A stretch of 12,172 nucleotides of DNA. It comes from Schlesneria sp. (GTDB lineage Bacteria; Planctomycetota; Planctomycetia; Planctomycetales; Planctomycetaceae). Every line of letters begins with the position of its first letter. Positions within the stretch are counted from its first letter, which is position 1. The DNA lies in assembly GCA_025353525.1 (NCBI GenBank), contig JANXOO010000851.1, positions 1 to 12,172 of the forward strand. Direction: 5' to 3'. Position numbers and translations under genes: made by a program. Positions 1-7,454 of the stretch are shown here, in pieces. The notes under the pieces are model-generated. The model had not been told where the DNA came from, did no database searches, and saw nothing but the letters and a program-made list of their open reading frames with translations.

Positions 1-2650
1 CATTGACGGAGCCCATCAAATGCCAGGCACCGTGCAATTGGCCACGTGGATGCGGGAAACGAGCAGCTTTGAAGCCGCTCTGCCAGATATGGTTCCCTCG
101 ATCGTCCAGGCGGGTGATCGACATACCATCGGCCAGGTTAGATGGAAAATCCCATCCATGTGCGACGGGGTCATAGCCGTTTCTTCCCACGAGGCCATCC
201 CCATTTCCGCGGAGCAGCACAAAACTTCCACCGTCAGCCGTCGTTAGAAGCGACGCCGCAGATCCGCGGCGTTCTGTCAGTGGTCCCGCCTTCCCAGCGA
301 GTGGCCAGATGGGGGCTCCACATTTTGTGAATCCGCGAGGCTCGATTTTTGTGAAGAGCCCTTTGATATTTGAGGAAAAGTTTGCCAGAAAAACGTTGAA
401 GTCGGTATCGATGCGCATGCAGTGACCGCCGTTCGCCGAAATCGCGTTGTTGGGCCCCGTCGGGGCGCTGCCCAATTGCAATTCCTCGGCATCGATTTGA
501 CCGTCGCCATTCTCGTCCGCCCACGAGTATCGAGCGAATTTGATTCGACTTTTGGCGTCTTCAGCGTTTCCGCCCTGTCGGCGAATCGCCTCAACCCATG
601 CCGCAGGTAACTGGTCAATTGGCATGGGGTCCGTCGCATCGTAATATGGCGGACACAATACGCCCATCGCTGCCAACGGTCGTAATTGATCTGCCGTTTC
701 ATCTTGAACGAGAAGCATAGGCAGCGTCGAGAATTCGAGCAAAAGTTCGGTCTTGCCGTCGCCATCGAGATCCCGGCGCAGGCATCGCATCCGTTGGGAC
801 GTACTGTTGGCTTGCATCCAGGGACCATAGGTCGTTCTCAGCGAGAAAAGGGCTGCGTCCGACGGACCGGGCGAAGAATCGAATGCATTCGTCCAGCGAT
901 ACGTCGCCAGTGGTCGCCATTGTCGATTCACGTAGTCGATTTTGATTTGAATAATATTCTCGTTGTCTTGCCGCATCCATCCGATGCTGGAGTCGTCGGG
1001 GTCAAGGGCCGTCGTGGCGTAGTAGTCCATTCCGCCGAACCACTCGCGAATCGTTCCATTTGCGGAAAAATGGACGGTGCGTCTTGGCACCGCGCTTCGT
1101 TCGGTGGCGACGAATCCACCGTGGCCATCGCAAGCGATTCCACAAAGTCCGGCAAAGTCATGTGGGTCGTATCGCCCATAAAGTCGACCGCCATTCCGAC
1201 CGTATGTAGCTTTCAACGCAAACTGTGAATCGAAGCACCTCACTTGCTGACAATTCCCACCTTCGGCAACAACCACATCTCCCGTCCGCTGGTCAACGTC
1301 GATTGCTACAGGATCGACGAACCCCTTCGCTTGCGTCACAGGGGTTTTCGATTTGCGATTCAATGAAACGATGGAGTCGCTCAGGAGTGCGATGATATCG
1401 CCACCGCGAGTCACGGCGATGTCGCGTACATTGGAAAGAGGGGCGGTGTCGATTACAGAACCGTTCGAGGGATTGATCCAGAGAATTCCCGCCGCACCGT
1501 TAGACATCACCAGGGAGTCAGCATTTGCTGCAACACGCTGAGCGAGAGCAAGGATTTCTATCGATTGCAGACACCAATTCGGTTGCTGCGATGCCGGACC
1601 GTTTGGAATGAATTTGATTTCCAGGCGGCCGTCTTTGACTTCGACAGCGCGCGGCAGTTCATACAATTGAGGAAGTATGATCGTTTTTGGTGCTTCACCA
1701 ACTTTTGTTATTGGCAACAGCCAACCCGCCATTTTATCCGGAGCCAGACGATGCGTTTTCGGCGGCTCCATTCCGTTTGACTGGACTTCGACCAGCGTCG
1801 TATCCCGTTCGGTGGCACCGATCGTGAAGCGGACAAAGTATTGGCCATTCGGTATTGAACATTGGAACGTACGCGGTTCGATCGCACTGCTGACGATGCC
1901 TCGGGGTGTGCTGATTAAGCCATCAATACGATCCCAGCCTGTCCCACGACGTTCGTCAAACCTGGAAAGCGTGATCGACTCGGACTTTGCACCCGAGTCA
2001 CGTTGGTTCTGCGGTGTCTTTTTCCTGAAATCGAACGTTTTCATGGGAAAATATGCTTCGAACGCCTTATGTCGGGCGTTAGCGGCGACAACTTTGCCCG
2101 TTGCGAAATCGAGCTTGAAAAGATTCCCATCGTCTTGCAAGTAGAACACGGAATTACCGCCGATGGCAATGTCATATGGTATTCGCGCCGGGCCGAGTGG
2201 CCCCTGTTCCCAGATGACATCTCCATTTATTCCGCATCGTACGAGCAATGGTGGGCCTTCTGGAATCGCACCGAGCACCATCGAATCTTGGGCAATTGCA
2301 ATCGCCGCAGGTCCACCGTGATTCCCCGGCCACCAGCTTTCTCCAACGCTCGTCCCAAGACTCATCAGGAACTCCGCTCTCAGTCCCTGTGTTTGCAACG
2401 ATCGCCACTCGTACAATCCAGGTGTGGCCGGGCGGCCTCCCCAATCCAACCCATCCCAATCGACACGATGTTTTCCCGCATTAAGTGGAGCGGCTCTCAA
2501 GATTTCGCGAACCATGTGTTGCTTAGAATCGTAAACTGCCAGCGAGACGCTGCCAGCTTTGTCGCAAACGAACTCAATTTCTGCAGCCTTTGTCAAGGCA
2601 GCAGGAGCTACGATGATTAGAGCGGCGAAAAGTCCAATCCGCATAAACAT
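1..2650 (-). CDS. Large secreted protein with FlgD-like Ig, propeller-like and EF-hand segments (3' end outside window)
   Basis: The minus-strand frame from the ATG at 2650 stays open for 883 codons to position 2, so the C-terminus is missing. Residues 1-23 look like a Sec signal peptide (Met-Arg, hydrophobic core, Ala-rich cleavage zone near A22/A23). Residues about 24-90 resemble a FlgD-type Ig fold, with the pattern G-V-L-V-D, then WDGLDWGG and PGLYEW. Residues about 95-250 and 375-540 have short hydrophobic strands with turn motifs (GDVVVAEGG, DGHGGFVATE), suggesting NHL/PQQ-like propeller blades. Residues about 262-367 look like a malectin-like or galactose-binding beta sandwich (YFVRFTIG ... 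VKDGRLEIKF ... IEIL). D627-E635 (DLDGDGKTE) is a calcium-loop-like FG-GAP segment, and D712-E723 is a textbook EF-hand loop. The alternative start is M3 (2644); the ribosome site is weak. Probable role: extracellular or surface protein, substrate unknown. It is divergent from rfbB. Every domain call rests on eye-read motifs; the open frame is the firm part. Confidence 0.85.
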   Translation of the reverse strand, partial: MFMRIGLFAALIIVAPAALTKAAEIEFVCDKAGSVSLAVYDSKQHMVREILRAAPLNAGKHRVDWDGLDWGGRPATPGLYEWRSLQTQGLRAEFLMSLGTSVGESWWPGNHGGPAAIAIAQDSMVLGAIPEGPPLLVRCGINGDVIWEQGPLGPARIPYDIAIGGNSVFYLQDDGNLFKLDFATGKVVAANARHKAFEAYFPMKTFDFRKKTPQNQRDSGAKSESITLSRFDERRGTGWDRIDGLISTPRGIVSSAIEPRTFQCSIPNGQYFVRFTIGATERDTTLVEVQSNGMEPPKTHRLAPDKMAGWLLPITKVGEAPKTIILPQLYELPRAVEVKDGRLEIKFIPNGPASQQPNWCLQSIEILALAQRVAANADSLVMSNGAAGILWINPSNGSVIDTAPLSNVRDIAVTRGGDIIALLSDSIVSLNRKSKTPVTQAKGFVDPVAIDVDQRTGDVVVAEGGNCQQVRCFDSQFALKATYGRNGGRLYGRYDPHDFAGLCGIACDGHGGFVATERSAVPRRTVHFSANGTIREWFGGMDYYATTALDPDDSSIGWMRQDNENIIQIKIDYVNRQWRPLATYRWTNAFDSSPGPSDAALFSLRTTYGPWMQANSTSQRMRCLRRDLDGDGKTELLLEFSTLPMLLVQDETADQLRPLAAMGVLCPPYYDATDPMPIDQLPAAWVEAIRRQGGNAEDAKSRIKFARYSWADENGDGQIDAEELQLGSAPTGPNNAISANGGHCMRIDTDFNVFLANFSSNIKGLFTKIEPRGFTKCGAPIWPLAGKAGPLTERRGSAASLLTTADGGSFVLLRGNGDGLVGRNGYDPVAHGWDFPSNLADGMSITRLDDRGNHIWQSGFKAARFPHPRGQLHGAWHLMGSVN

Positions 2651-3209
2651 AATTCAAATCTCGCTCTTTGTTCGTGGATCGGCGGAAGAGGGGAATAACG
2701 TGTCCTGCAAAAGTCAGAATTCCCCATGGATCTCGCTGAAATCAGGGACTAACTGACCGATTCAGGTTTTTTGTTGGAAACGCCACAGATTCAATGGGGA
2801 AAACGTTTCGGGTGCAGGATATCGATTGTTCGCGGTGCATTGACCTCAAACACGTCACTCGGAATCGCGCCCCATTGATGTTAACAGATTCACCAAAAAA
2901 AGCTACGCAATTAATAACGGAAACAGAGATGCGAATGTCAGTTCCCGGTAGAAATGACCACATTTTTACCGGGGCCGATCCGGGGACATTTCAATTGAAC
3001 ACTGACAAAAGTAGAGACGAGAATAGCATCGAAGGCGATTTCCGATTAGCATCTCGCGGTTCGCGCGGTTGGACTGATGTCCGTTTTTGACATGGATCAG
3101 GGGGGGCTTGAGCAGGCCACCGGTGGCGCAACTTTTACTCAGGTCAGAACGAAAACACCACTCAACTGCCAAATTTGCCGAGGTGGCAGGGAATTGCAGG
3201 GAATGCGGA
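2651..3209. promoter_or_regulatory. Divergent intergenic region between the secreted-protein gene and rfbB
   Basis: No convincing gene was found in these 559 bases. They must hold the promoters for the minus-strand gene starting at 2650 and for rfbB starting at 3210. I could not pick out a convincing -35/-10 pair for either. A strong hairpin (2944-2973) and a 10-bp palindrome TTCAATTGAA (2990-2999) lie in the middle, and a run of seven G lies at 3100-3106. Regulation of the rml pair from here is inference. Confidence 0.5.
2944..2973 (+). repeat. 30-nt inverted repeat / hairpin upstream of rfbB
   Basis: CCCGGTA (2944-2950) pairs with TACCGGG (2967-2973), and inside it AAATG (2952-2956) pairs with CATTT (2961-2965) around the tetraloop ACCA (2957-2960). 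The one non-Watson-Crick position is G2951 opposite T2966, which is a G-U wobble in plus-strand RNA. A plus-strand transcript would therefore form a continuous 13-bp stem, while the minus-strand RNA would have an A-C mismatch there. No T tract follows on either side, so it does not look like an intrinsic terminator. It sits about 236 bp before the rfbB start and could be a 5'-UTR element or an operator. Confidence 0.7.
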
Positions 3210-4265
3210 ATGGATACTTGGCTTGTTACTGGCGGGGCCGGTTTTATCGGAAGTTGTTTTGTACGGCACCACGTCGCTGCAGGCAAAATGCGAATTGTCA
3301 ATCTCGACAAACTTACCTACGCTGGCAATCTGGATTCGTTGCAGATTCCAAATAGCGATCGTTACCATTTCGCCTTAGGAGATATTGGTGATCCTCAAGT
3401 AGTGGGCCACCTTTTGGCAACGTATCAACCGCGGGCAATTATCAATTTCGCGGCGGAATCTCACGTCGATCGATCGATCGATGACCCTCTGGTGTTCGCT
3501 GAAACCAACGTGATGGGAACCTGCCAACTGCTCGAAGCGGCACGGTCCTATTACGCCAGGTTGCCAATCCACGTGCGAGATGAGTTTCGATTCTTGCACG
3601 TTTCGACCGACGAAGTTTATGGATCTTTGGGGTCGAGCGGACTCTTTTCCGAGACGACCCCATATTCACCGAACAGTCCGTATTCAGCATCAAAAGCGTC
3701 GTCCGATCACTTCGTTCGCGCGTACCACCATACCTACGGTCTTCCAACGCTGATTACCAATTGCAGCAACAACTATGGGCCCTGTCAGTTTCCGGAAAAG
3801 CTGATTCCACTTATGATTTTGAATGCAATTGACGGAAAGCCGTTGCCCATTTATGGTGATGGCCTCAATATCCGTGACTGGTTATTCGTGGAAGATCATT
3901 GCCATGCGATCGAGACGGTACTTATGCGAGGTCGCGTTGGAGAATCTTACAACGTTGGCGGGGATGAGGAACGCACCAATATTGAGATTGTCAAACTGAT
4001 TTGTGCAACAGTTGATCGAATGCGACCGGGACTACCACATTCTCCGTGTGAATCCCGAATCACATACGTGAAGGACCGACCTGGACATGATCGGCGGTAC
4101 GCGATTGACTCCACGAAGATCAGAAGAGAACTTGACTGGAGCCCCCAACACCAATTCGCATTAGCGATTGAAAACACCGTAAAATGGTATCTCGAAAATC
4201 CCGTCTGGGTGGAACGTGTTCAAAGCGGCAAATATCGGCGTGAGCGTTCAGGACTGAACAATTGA
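3210..4265 (+). CDS. rfbB: dTDP-glucose 4,6-dehydratase
   Basis: RmlB converts dTDP-glucose to dTDP-4-keto-6-deoxyglucose with bound NAD+, the second step towards dTDP-L-rhamnose and other 6-deoxyhexoses, in the cytoplasm. The 351-residue protein has the usual family length. Visible motifs are the Rossmann GGAGFIG (8-14), the LTYAGN segment (35-40), NFAAESHVDRSI (79-90), the catalytic TDE (T133, D134, E135), the YxxxK pair Y158/K162 and the C-terminal RPGHDRRYAID (290-300). The start at 3210 is chosen because the Rossmann fold begins right there (MDTWLVTGGAG) and a CAGGGA ribosome site lies 7 nt upstream. The frame is open further upstream to an ATG at 3087, but those 41 residues look non-coding. 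The gene is followed after 27 nt by rfbA, almost certainly as an operon. No key residue is missing. Confidence 0.96.
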   Translation: MDTWLVTGGAGFIGSCFVRHHVAAGKMRIVNLDKLTYAGNLDSLQIPNSDRYHFALGDIGDPQVVGHLLATYQPRAIINFAAESHVDRSIDDPLVFAETNVMGTCQLLEAARSYYARLPIHVRDEFRFLHVSTDEVYGSLGSSGLFSETTPYSPNSPYSASKASSDHFVRAYHHTYGLPTLITNCSNNYGPCQFPEKLIPLMILNAIDGKPLPIYGDGLNIRDWLFVEDHCHAIETVLMRGRVGESYNVGGDEERTNIEIVKLICATVDRMRPGLPHSPCESRITYVKDRPGHDRRYAIDSTKIRRELDWSPQHQFALAIENTVKWYLENPVWVERVQSGKYRRERSGLNN

Positions 4266-4292
4266 CGGGAGACCACAAAAGGAATCTTTCGA

Positions 4293-5174
4293 ATGAGTCA
4301 CCGAATGAAAGGGATTGTACTCGCTGGGGGAACAGGGTCTCGCCTGTTTCCGTTGACAATTGGCATCAGCAAGCAGATGGCGCCGGTGTATGACAAGCCG
4401 ATGATTTATTATCCTCTGTCAACACTGATGTTGGCTGGAATTCAAGACGTTCTTGTCATCTCATCTCCCCGTGATATCAGCGGCTTCGAAAAACTATTAG
4501 GTGACGGTTCCAAATGGGGCATGCGATTCACGTTCGTGAGCCAACCAAAACCGGAAGGTTTGGCACAGGCATTCATTTTGGGTGCAGACTTTATCGCCGA
4601 CGATCACGTGGCACTCGTGCTGGGTGATAACATATTTTACGGCAGTGGCTTTCAACGAATCCTCGGTAAGGCTGCTGAATCGGCGCACGGAGCTACCATC
4701 TTCGGTTATGAAGTGCGCGACCCGCAGGCATACGGAGTTGTGGAATTTGACTCTGCCGGAAAAGCAATTTCACTCGAAGAAAAGCCGAAGCAACCAAAAT
4801 CGCAATATGCCGTCCCTGGCCTCTATTTCTACGACAATGACGTCATAGAAATCTCGCGCAACCTCAAACCCTCGTCACGAGGCGAACTCGAAATCACCGA
4901 TGTCAATCGCGAATATCTCTTGCGCGGACGGTTGAACGTAGAAATCTTGTCCCGCGGATTCGCCTGGCTAGACACAGGGACGCACGACTCGTTGCTCGAC
5001 GCAGGAAATTTTGTCGCTGCAATCGAGAAACGTATGGGACTGAAAATTTCGTGTCCGGAAGAGATCGCCTACCGTAAGGGGTTTATAGACGGAGAAAAGC
5101 TGCTCTCATTGGCCTCTGAATTTTCAAACGACTACGGGGTGTACCTCAAGCGAATCGCGGTGAAAACAAAATGA
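4293..5174 (+). CDS. rfbA: Glucose-1-phosphate thymidylyltransferase
   Basis: RmlA makes dTDP-glucose and pyrophosphate from glucose-1-phosphate and dTTP, supplying the substrate of the adjacent RfbB. The 293-residue length is typical of the family. Motifs in order are the nucleotide-binding [11 protein letters not shown] (10-20), [18 protein letters not shown] (26-43), [11 protein letters not shown] (84-94), the metal-site LGDNIFYG (110-117), GELEITDVN (197-205) and [10 protein letters not shown] (225-234). The usual KQLLPVYDKP reads [10 protein letters not shown] here, a mild substitution. The start at 4293 is supported by an AAAGGA ribosome site at 4278-4283 with a 9-nt gap; M5 (4305) is the alternative. 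The gene lies 27 nt after rfbB. Neither rfbC nor rfbD follows: the transcript runs into the shared terminator hairpin, and the next gene is on the opposite strand. Confidence 0.97.
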   Translation: MSHRMKGIVLAGGTGSRLFPLTIGISKQMAPVYDKPMIYYPLSTLMLAGIQDVLVISSPRDISGFEKLLGDGSKWGMRFTFVSQPKPEGLAQAFILGADFIADDHVALVLGDNIFYGSGFQRILGKAAESAHGATIFGYEVRDPQAYGVVEFDSAGKAISLEEKPKQPKSQYAVPGLYFYDNDVIEISRNLKPSSRGELEITDVNREYLLRGRLNVEILSRGFAWLDTGTHDSLLDAGNFVAAIEKRMGLKISCPEEIAYRKGFIDGEKLLSLASEFSNDYGVYLKRIAVKTK

Positions 5175-5226
5175 CATAACTTGTGGTGAACGGCCTGACT
5201 GCAAGAAATTCCTCGCCGTGAGTTGC

Positions 5227-5280
5227 AAAAAAACGAAAAAACCCGCGTGGATCTGGCAGTATCGCCAAGATCCACGCGGG
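5227..5280 (-). terminator. Rho-independent terminator between convergent operons, probably bidirectional
   Basis: CCCGCGTGGATCT (5242-5254) is perfectly complementary to 5268-5280. The stem continues with GGC/GCC (5255-5257 with 5264-5266) after one bulged A (5267), closing on the six-base loop AGTATC. Read on the minus strand, the stem is followed by TTTTTTCGTTTTTTT (complement of 5227-5241), a classic U tract ending the export operon that stops at 5307. Read on the plus strand it follows rfbA by about 65 bp, and its 3' side (TTGATTTGTTTAATT) is only moderately T-rich, so it may also serve rfbA less efficiently. Confidence 0.93.
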
Positions 5281-5306
5281 TTGATTTGTTTAATTCCATT
5301 TCGTCA

Positions 5307-6704
5307 TCAGCGTCTCAGGCCACTGCCGAGCAGGTAGTTGATTTGAAGTGCTCTGAGAGCAAAGTTTCCGATTTCTTCTGCCACTGTATACTGCACCAGA
5401 ATCATATCTTCGGGTTGGATCAGCAGTCGTTGATTCGAGTCGGTGATCGCCTGACGCAAGTCCACTCGAATTGCCAACGTCTGACCATTGCAGGTTTTAC
5501 GAATGACGATGGCACGCGACGGAGGTATTGGTGCATTGAGTCCACTTGAGTTTGAATTGCTTCCTGCCCTGCCGACTCCGGTTCCACCAGATCCAAACGA
5601 GCCGCCTGATGTGGCGACCGCCTGAAGGATGTCGATGTCGTAGTCACGGGGCAACAGTTGAGCTCCGCCAGCGATCGCACCTCCCGTGTAGAACTGTTCC
5701 CGATCACGCGACTGTACGAATACGATATCGCCACTTTTCAGGATAATATCTTCGGTGTTGAATGTTGGTGGTTGCTCCGGATAGTAACGAATCGGGATGC
5801 GGACGACATTTGGGTCATCCGGTATCGGTGCCGGGCAATCACAGGGGTTCCTGCATGCCGCCATTTGAGCCAGCAGGAGTTCACGTTGGCGAGTGTCCTG
5901 ATACCCGCCACGAATAATCAGGACTTCATTTTCAGCGTCGAGGCCCGGCAGACCTCCGGTTCGGCTCAGAGCATGAAGCAAATCATTTTCGTAAGCAGGG
6001 AGGTCAACCGTCGTACCTGTTCCTCGTTTTGACAATCCGGCAGATTTGGTTCCCGCAGTGAGTGCCTGAAGATTCGCAACGCTTGTATCTCCTTCTTCAC
6101 GAATCACGAGGATACGTTCCATACGAGGACGCTGAAGCGTGACGATGATTCGATCTTTTCCCTCGGGAAGAATTTTGCTTCCGGTGGTGTATGCCGCCCG
6201 AATTTCATCGGTTGCCTGAGCGAGTGAAAGTCCTGTGACTTCGATGGGTGCAACCAACGGAAGGGCGACGGTTCCGTCTTCGCGTATCGGTATCGGGAAG
6301 CCGATGGATGGTGCCCTGCTGGCGTCCTCCGGAAAGTTGACTGGCGGTGCTTCGTCGGCTTTTCCCAGAACATTTTCGATATAAATACCGAGCGTGTCAT
6401 TGGGAGCCAGCTGGTAAACCTTGGGGGGCTCCTGTCGCAGGCGCGCCATGTTGATTTGCACCATATCGGCCCGAGGACGCCCGAGGAAGCTTTTTGGTAT
6501 CCGTTTGACGGAAACCGACGGTATCCCCTTCAGGCAGTCGAGTGAGCTGCACCCGGATAGCGGAGCAAGCATCACTGCACACAGCAAAACCGCTGCGCGA
6601 CTTATTGTCGCCCCGCGATTTGGCCACTGCCAGGTTGAGGCCCGATCGGGCACGACTGCGGAATCGTTGTTTAATATTCGATTCGATGTGGATTCGGCAC
6701 ACAT
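5307..6704 (-). CDS. Polysaccharide export lipoprotein (OPX / Wza-like)
   Basis: OPX proteins form the outer-membrane channel for capsule or exopolysaccharide export. This 465-residue protein has an extended N-region (1-35), a hydrophobic stretch and a canonical lipobox L49-S50-G51-C52, so mature Cys52 is probably lipidated. A Poly_export domain begins at YQLAPNDTLGIYIE (97-110) and runs to about 193. SLBB-like segments follow at about 195-267 and 335-440; the second starts near FYTGGAIAGGAQLLP and contains a Gly/Ser-rich insert at 367-390. The C-terminus (441-465, ending NYLLGSGLRR) may be the amphipathic membrane segment. A GGAAGAG ribosome site precedes the start by 9 nt. It is the last gene of a three-gene run, 128 bp after the Cys-rich lipoprotein, and is followed by a strong terminator. 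No Wzc-type kinase is visible nearby. Domain borders are approximate; the family call is firm. Confidence 0.9.
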   Translation of the reverse strand: MCAESTSNRILNNDSAVVPDRASTWQWPNRGATISRAAVLLCAVMLAPLSGCSSLDCLKGIPSVSVKRIPKSFLGRPRADMVQINMARLRQEPPKVYQLAPNDTLGIYIENVLGKADEAPPVNFPEDASRAPSIGFPIPIREDGTVALPLVAPIEVTGLSLAQATDEIRAAYTTGSKILPEGKDRIIVTLQRPRMERILVIREEGDTSVANLQALTAGTKSAGLSKRGTGTTVDLPAYENDLLHALSRTGGLPGLDAENEVLIIRGGYQDTRQRELLLAQMAACRNPCDCPAPIPDDPNVVRIPIRYYPEQPPTFNTEDIILKSGDIVFVQSRDREQFYTGGAIAGGAQLLPRDYDIDILQAVATSGGSFGSGGTGVGRAGSNSNSSGLNAPIPPSRAIVIRKTCNGQTLAIRVDLRQAITDSNQRLLIQPEDMILVQYTVAEEIGNFALRALQINYLLGSGLRR

Positions 6705-6832
6705 AGTGATTCGCTCTTCCGAATTCGTGAGGACAGTTCATTCTTAAATTACGATTGAGGAGCGTCGGCTTCTCGATGTCCGGGGTAACTCGTCGACGAT
6801 CGTCATCGACAGGTCTTGCAATCTGAATTTCA

Positions 6833-7384
6833 CTAGCGTTGAGTCTGCGGGCCGCCGATGACTTCCATTTCATTGTCACCGTCGTCCACAGGAGACGGAG
6901 GGATAGCGGCTGGCGAACCGAGGGGGCTCGTCGGGTGATTCAGGTGTGACGTTCCAGGTGCCGCATAGTCGACTGGTGTCGAGTGGGGAATTCGCGTCGT
7001 TACGCGATTTGAGTCGCCCATCCCGGTTTCGCGAGCCGCCATCCCGCCATGTTCGTAGCCGTCGTACCACGATTCCATTTTGTCACTATCACTACACCCG
7101 ATATCAAGCCACATGTGGTTGCAGCATTCAATTACCGGGACGGCGGGGGGGCAGCCGGTGCCGCCATTGGCCACGGCCTTGAAACCGGCCATGAACCCCT
7201 CTTTGAAGCTGTGAGGGCAATTGACGCCCATACAGCCCGCACCGTAGTCCCGATAGGCGGCGTGAGCTGCCCATTTGATGTTCCAGGCAATTTTACATTC
7301 GCTGACTTCGTCGCGAAGTTCATAGAAGCACCCTGACGCAAGTGTCAGCAGCAGGATGCCCGGTAAAGCCGTATATCGTTTCAT
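6833..7384 (-). CDS. Cys-rich small lipoprotein, planctomycete-type, function unknown
   Basis: This is a 183-residue predicted lipoprotein: MKRYTALPGILLLTLASGC has a charged start, a hydrophobic core and a lipobox-like ASGC with Cys19 as acceptor. The mature part has cysteines at 30, 51, 56, 78, 87, 88 and 97, and two similar Gly/aromatic segments, FKEGFMAGFKAV (60-71) and WYDGYEHGGMAA (106-117). The first is followed by NGGTGCPPAVP. I recall comparable proteins in planctomycete genomes but can assign no activity. Residues after about 123 are Pro/Ser/Thr-rich and probably disordered. The start at 7384 is chosen because the signal peptide begins there and AGAAGG lies 10 nt upstream. A longer form from 7462 adds 26 residues ahead of the signal peptide and would overlap the upstream stop. 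It lies between a HEAT-repeat lipoprotein and the OPX gene, so a role in polysaccharide export or envelope structure is inferred. Confidence 0.8.
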   Translation of the reverse strand: MKRYTALPGILLLTLASGCFYELRDEVSECKIAWNIKWAAHAAYRDYGAGCMGVNCPHSFKEGFMAGFKAVANGGTGCPPAVPVIECCNHMWLDIGCSDSDKMESWYDGYEHGGMAARETGMGDSNRVTTRIPHSTPVDYAAPGTSHLNHPTSPLGSPAAIPPSPVDDGDNEMEVIGGPQTQR

Positions 7385-7454
7385 GGCGTTTCGCCCTTCT
7401 GAAATGTCATTGGCAAAATTGTTTCGGGTCGGGAGGTGCAGTCGTGCCACCCGT

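Noticed and set aside
277..828. 183-codon minus-strand open frame
   Set aside because: It is out of frame with the large secreted protein, whose own frame contains signal peptide, EF-hand and propeller motifs throughout this stretch.
686..1228. 180-codon plus-strand open frame, and other plus-strand frames between 20 and 2620
   Set aside because: They are antisense to the continuous 883-codon minus-strand gene, have no recognisable motifs or ribosome sites, and read as shadows of it.
2794..3090. 98-codon plus-strand open frame in the rfbB upstream region
   Set aside because: No ribosome site, no recognisable motif and an unremarkable composition; the hairpin at 2944-2973 lies inside it. Kept as intergenic, though a small unknown gene cannot be fully excluded.
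3100..3106. Run of seven G as a possible phase-variation tract
   Set aside because: It lies outside any supported coding region and not between recognisable promoter boxes, so slippage would have no evident effect.
3184..3198. Sigma-54-like sequence TGGCAGGGAATTGCA
   Set aside because: The GG to GC spacing is one base too short and it lies only 12 nt before the rfbB start, overlapping the ribosome site.
3087..3209. N-terminal extension of rfbB from an ATG at 3087
   Set aside because: The 41 extra residues precede a Rossmann fold that normally begins at the N-terminus, and a ribosome site sits just before 3210.
6795..6804. Palindrome GACGATCGTC between the Cys-rich lipoprotein and OPX genes
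   Set aside because: Ten-base palindromes of this composition arise by chance, and no promoter elements accompany it.
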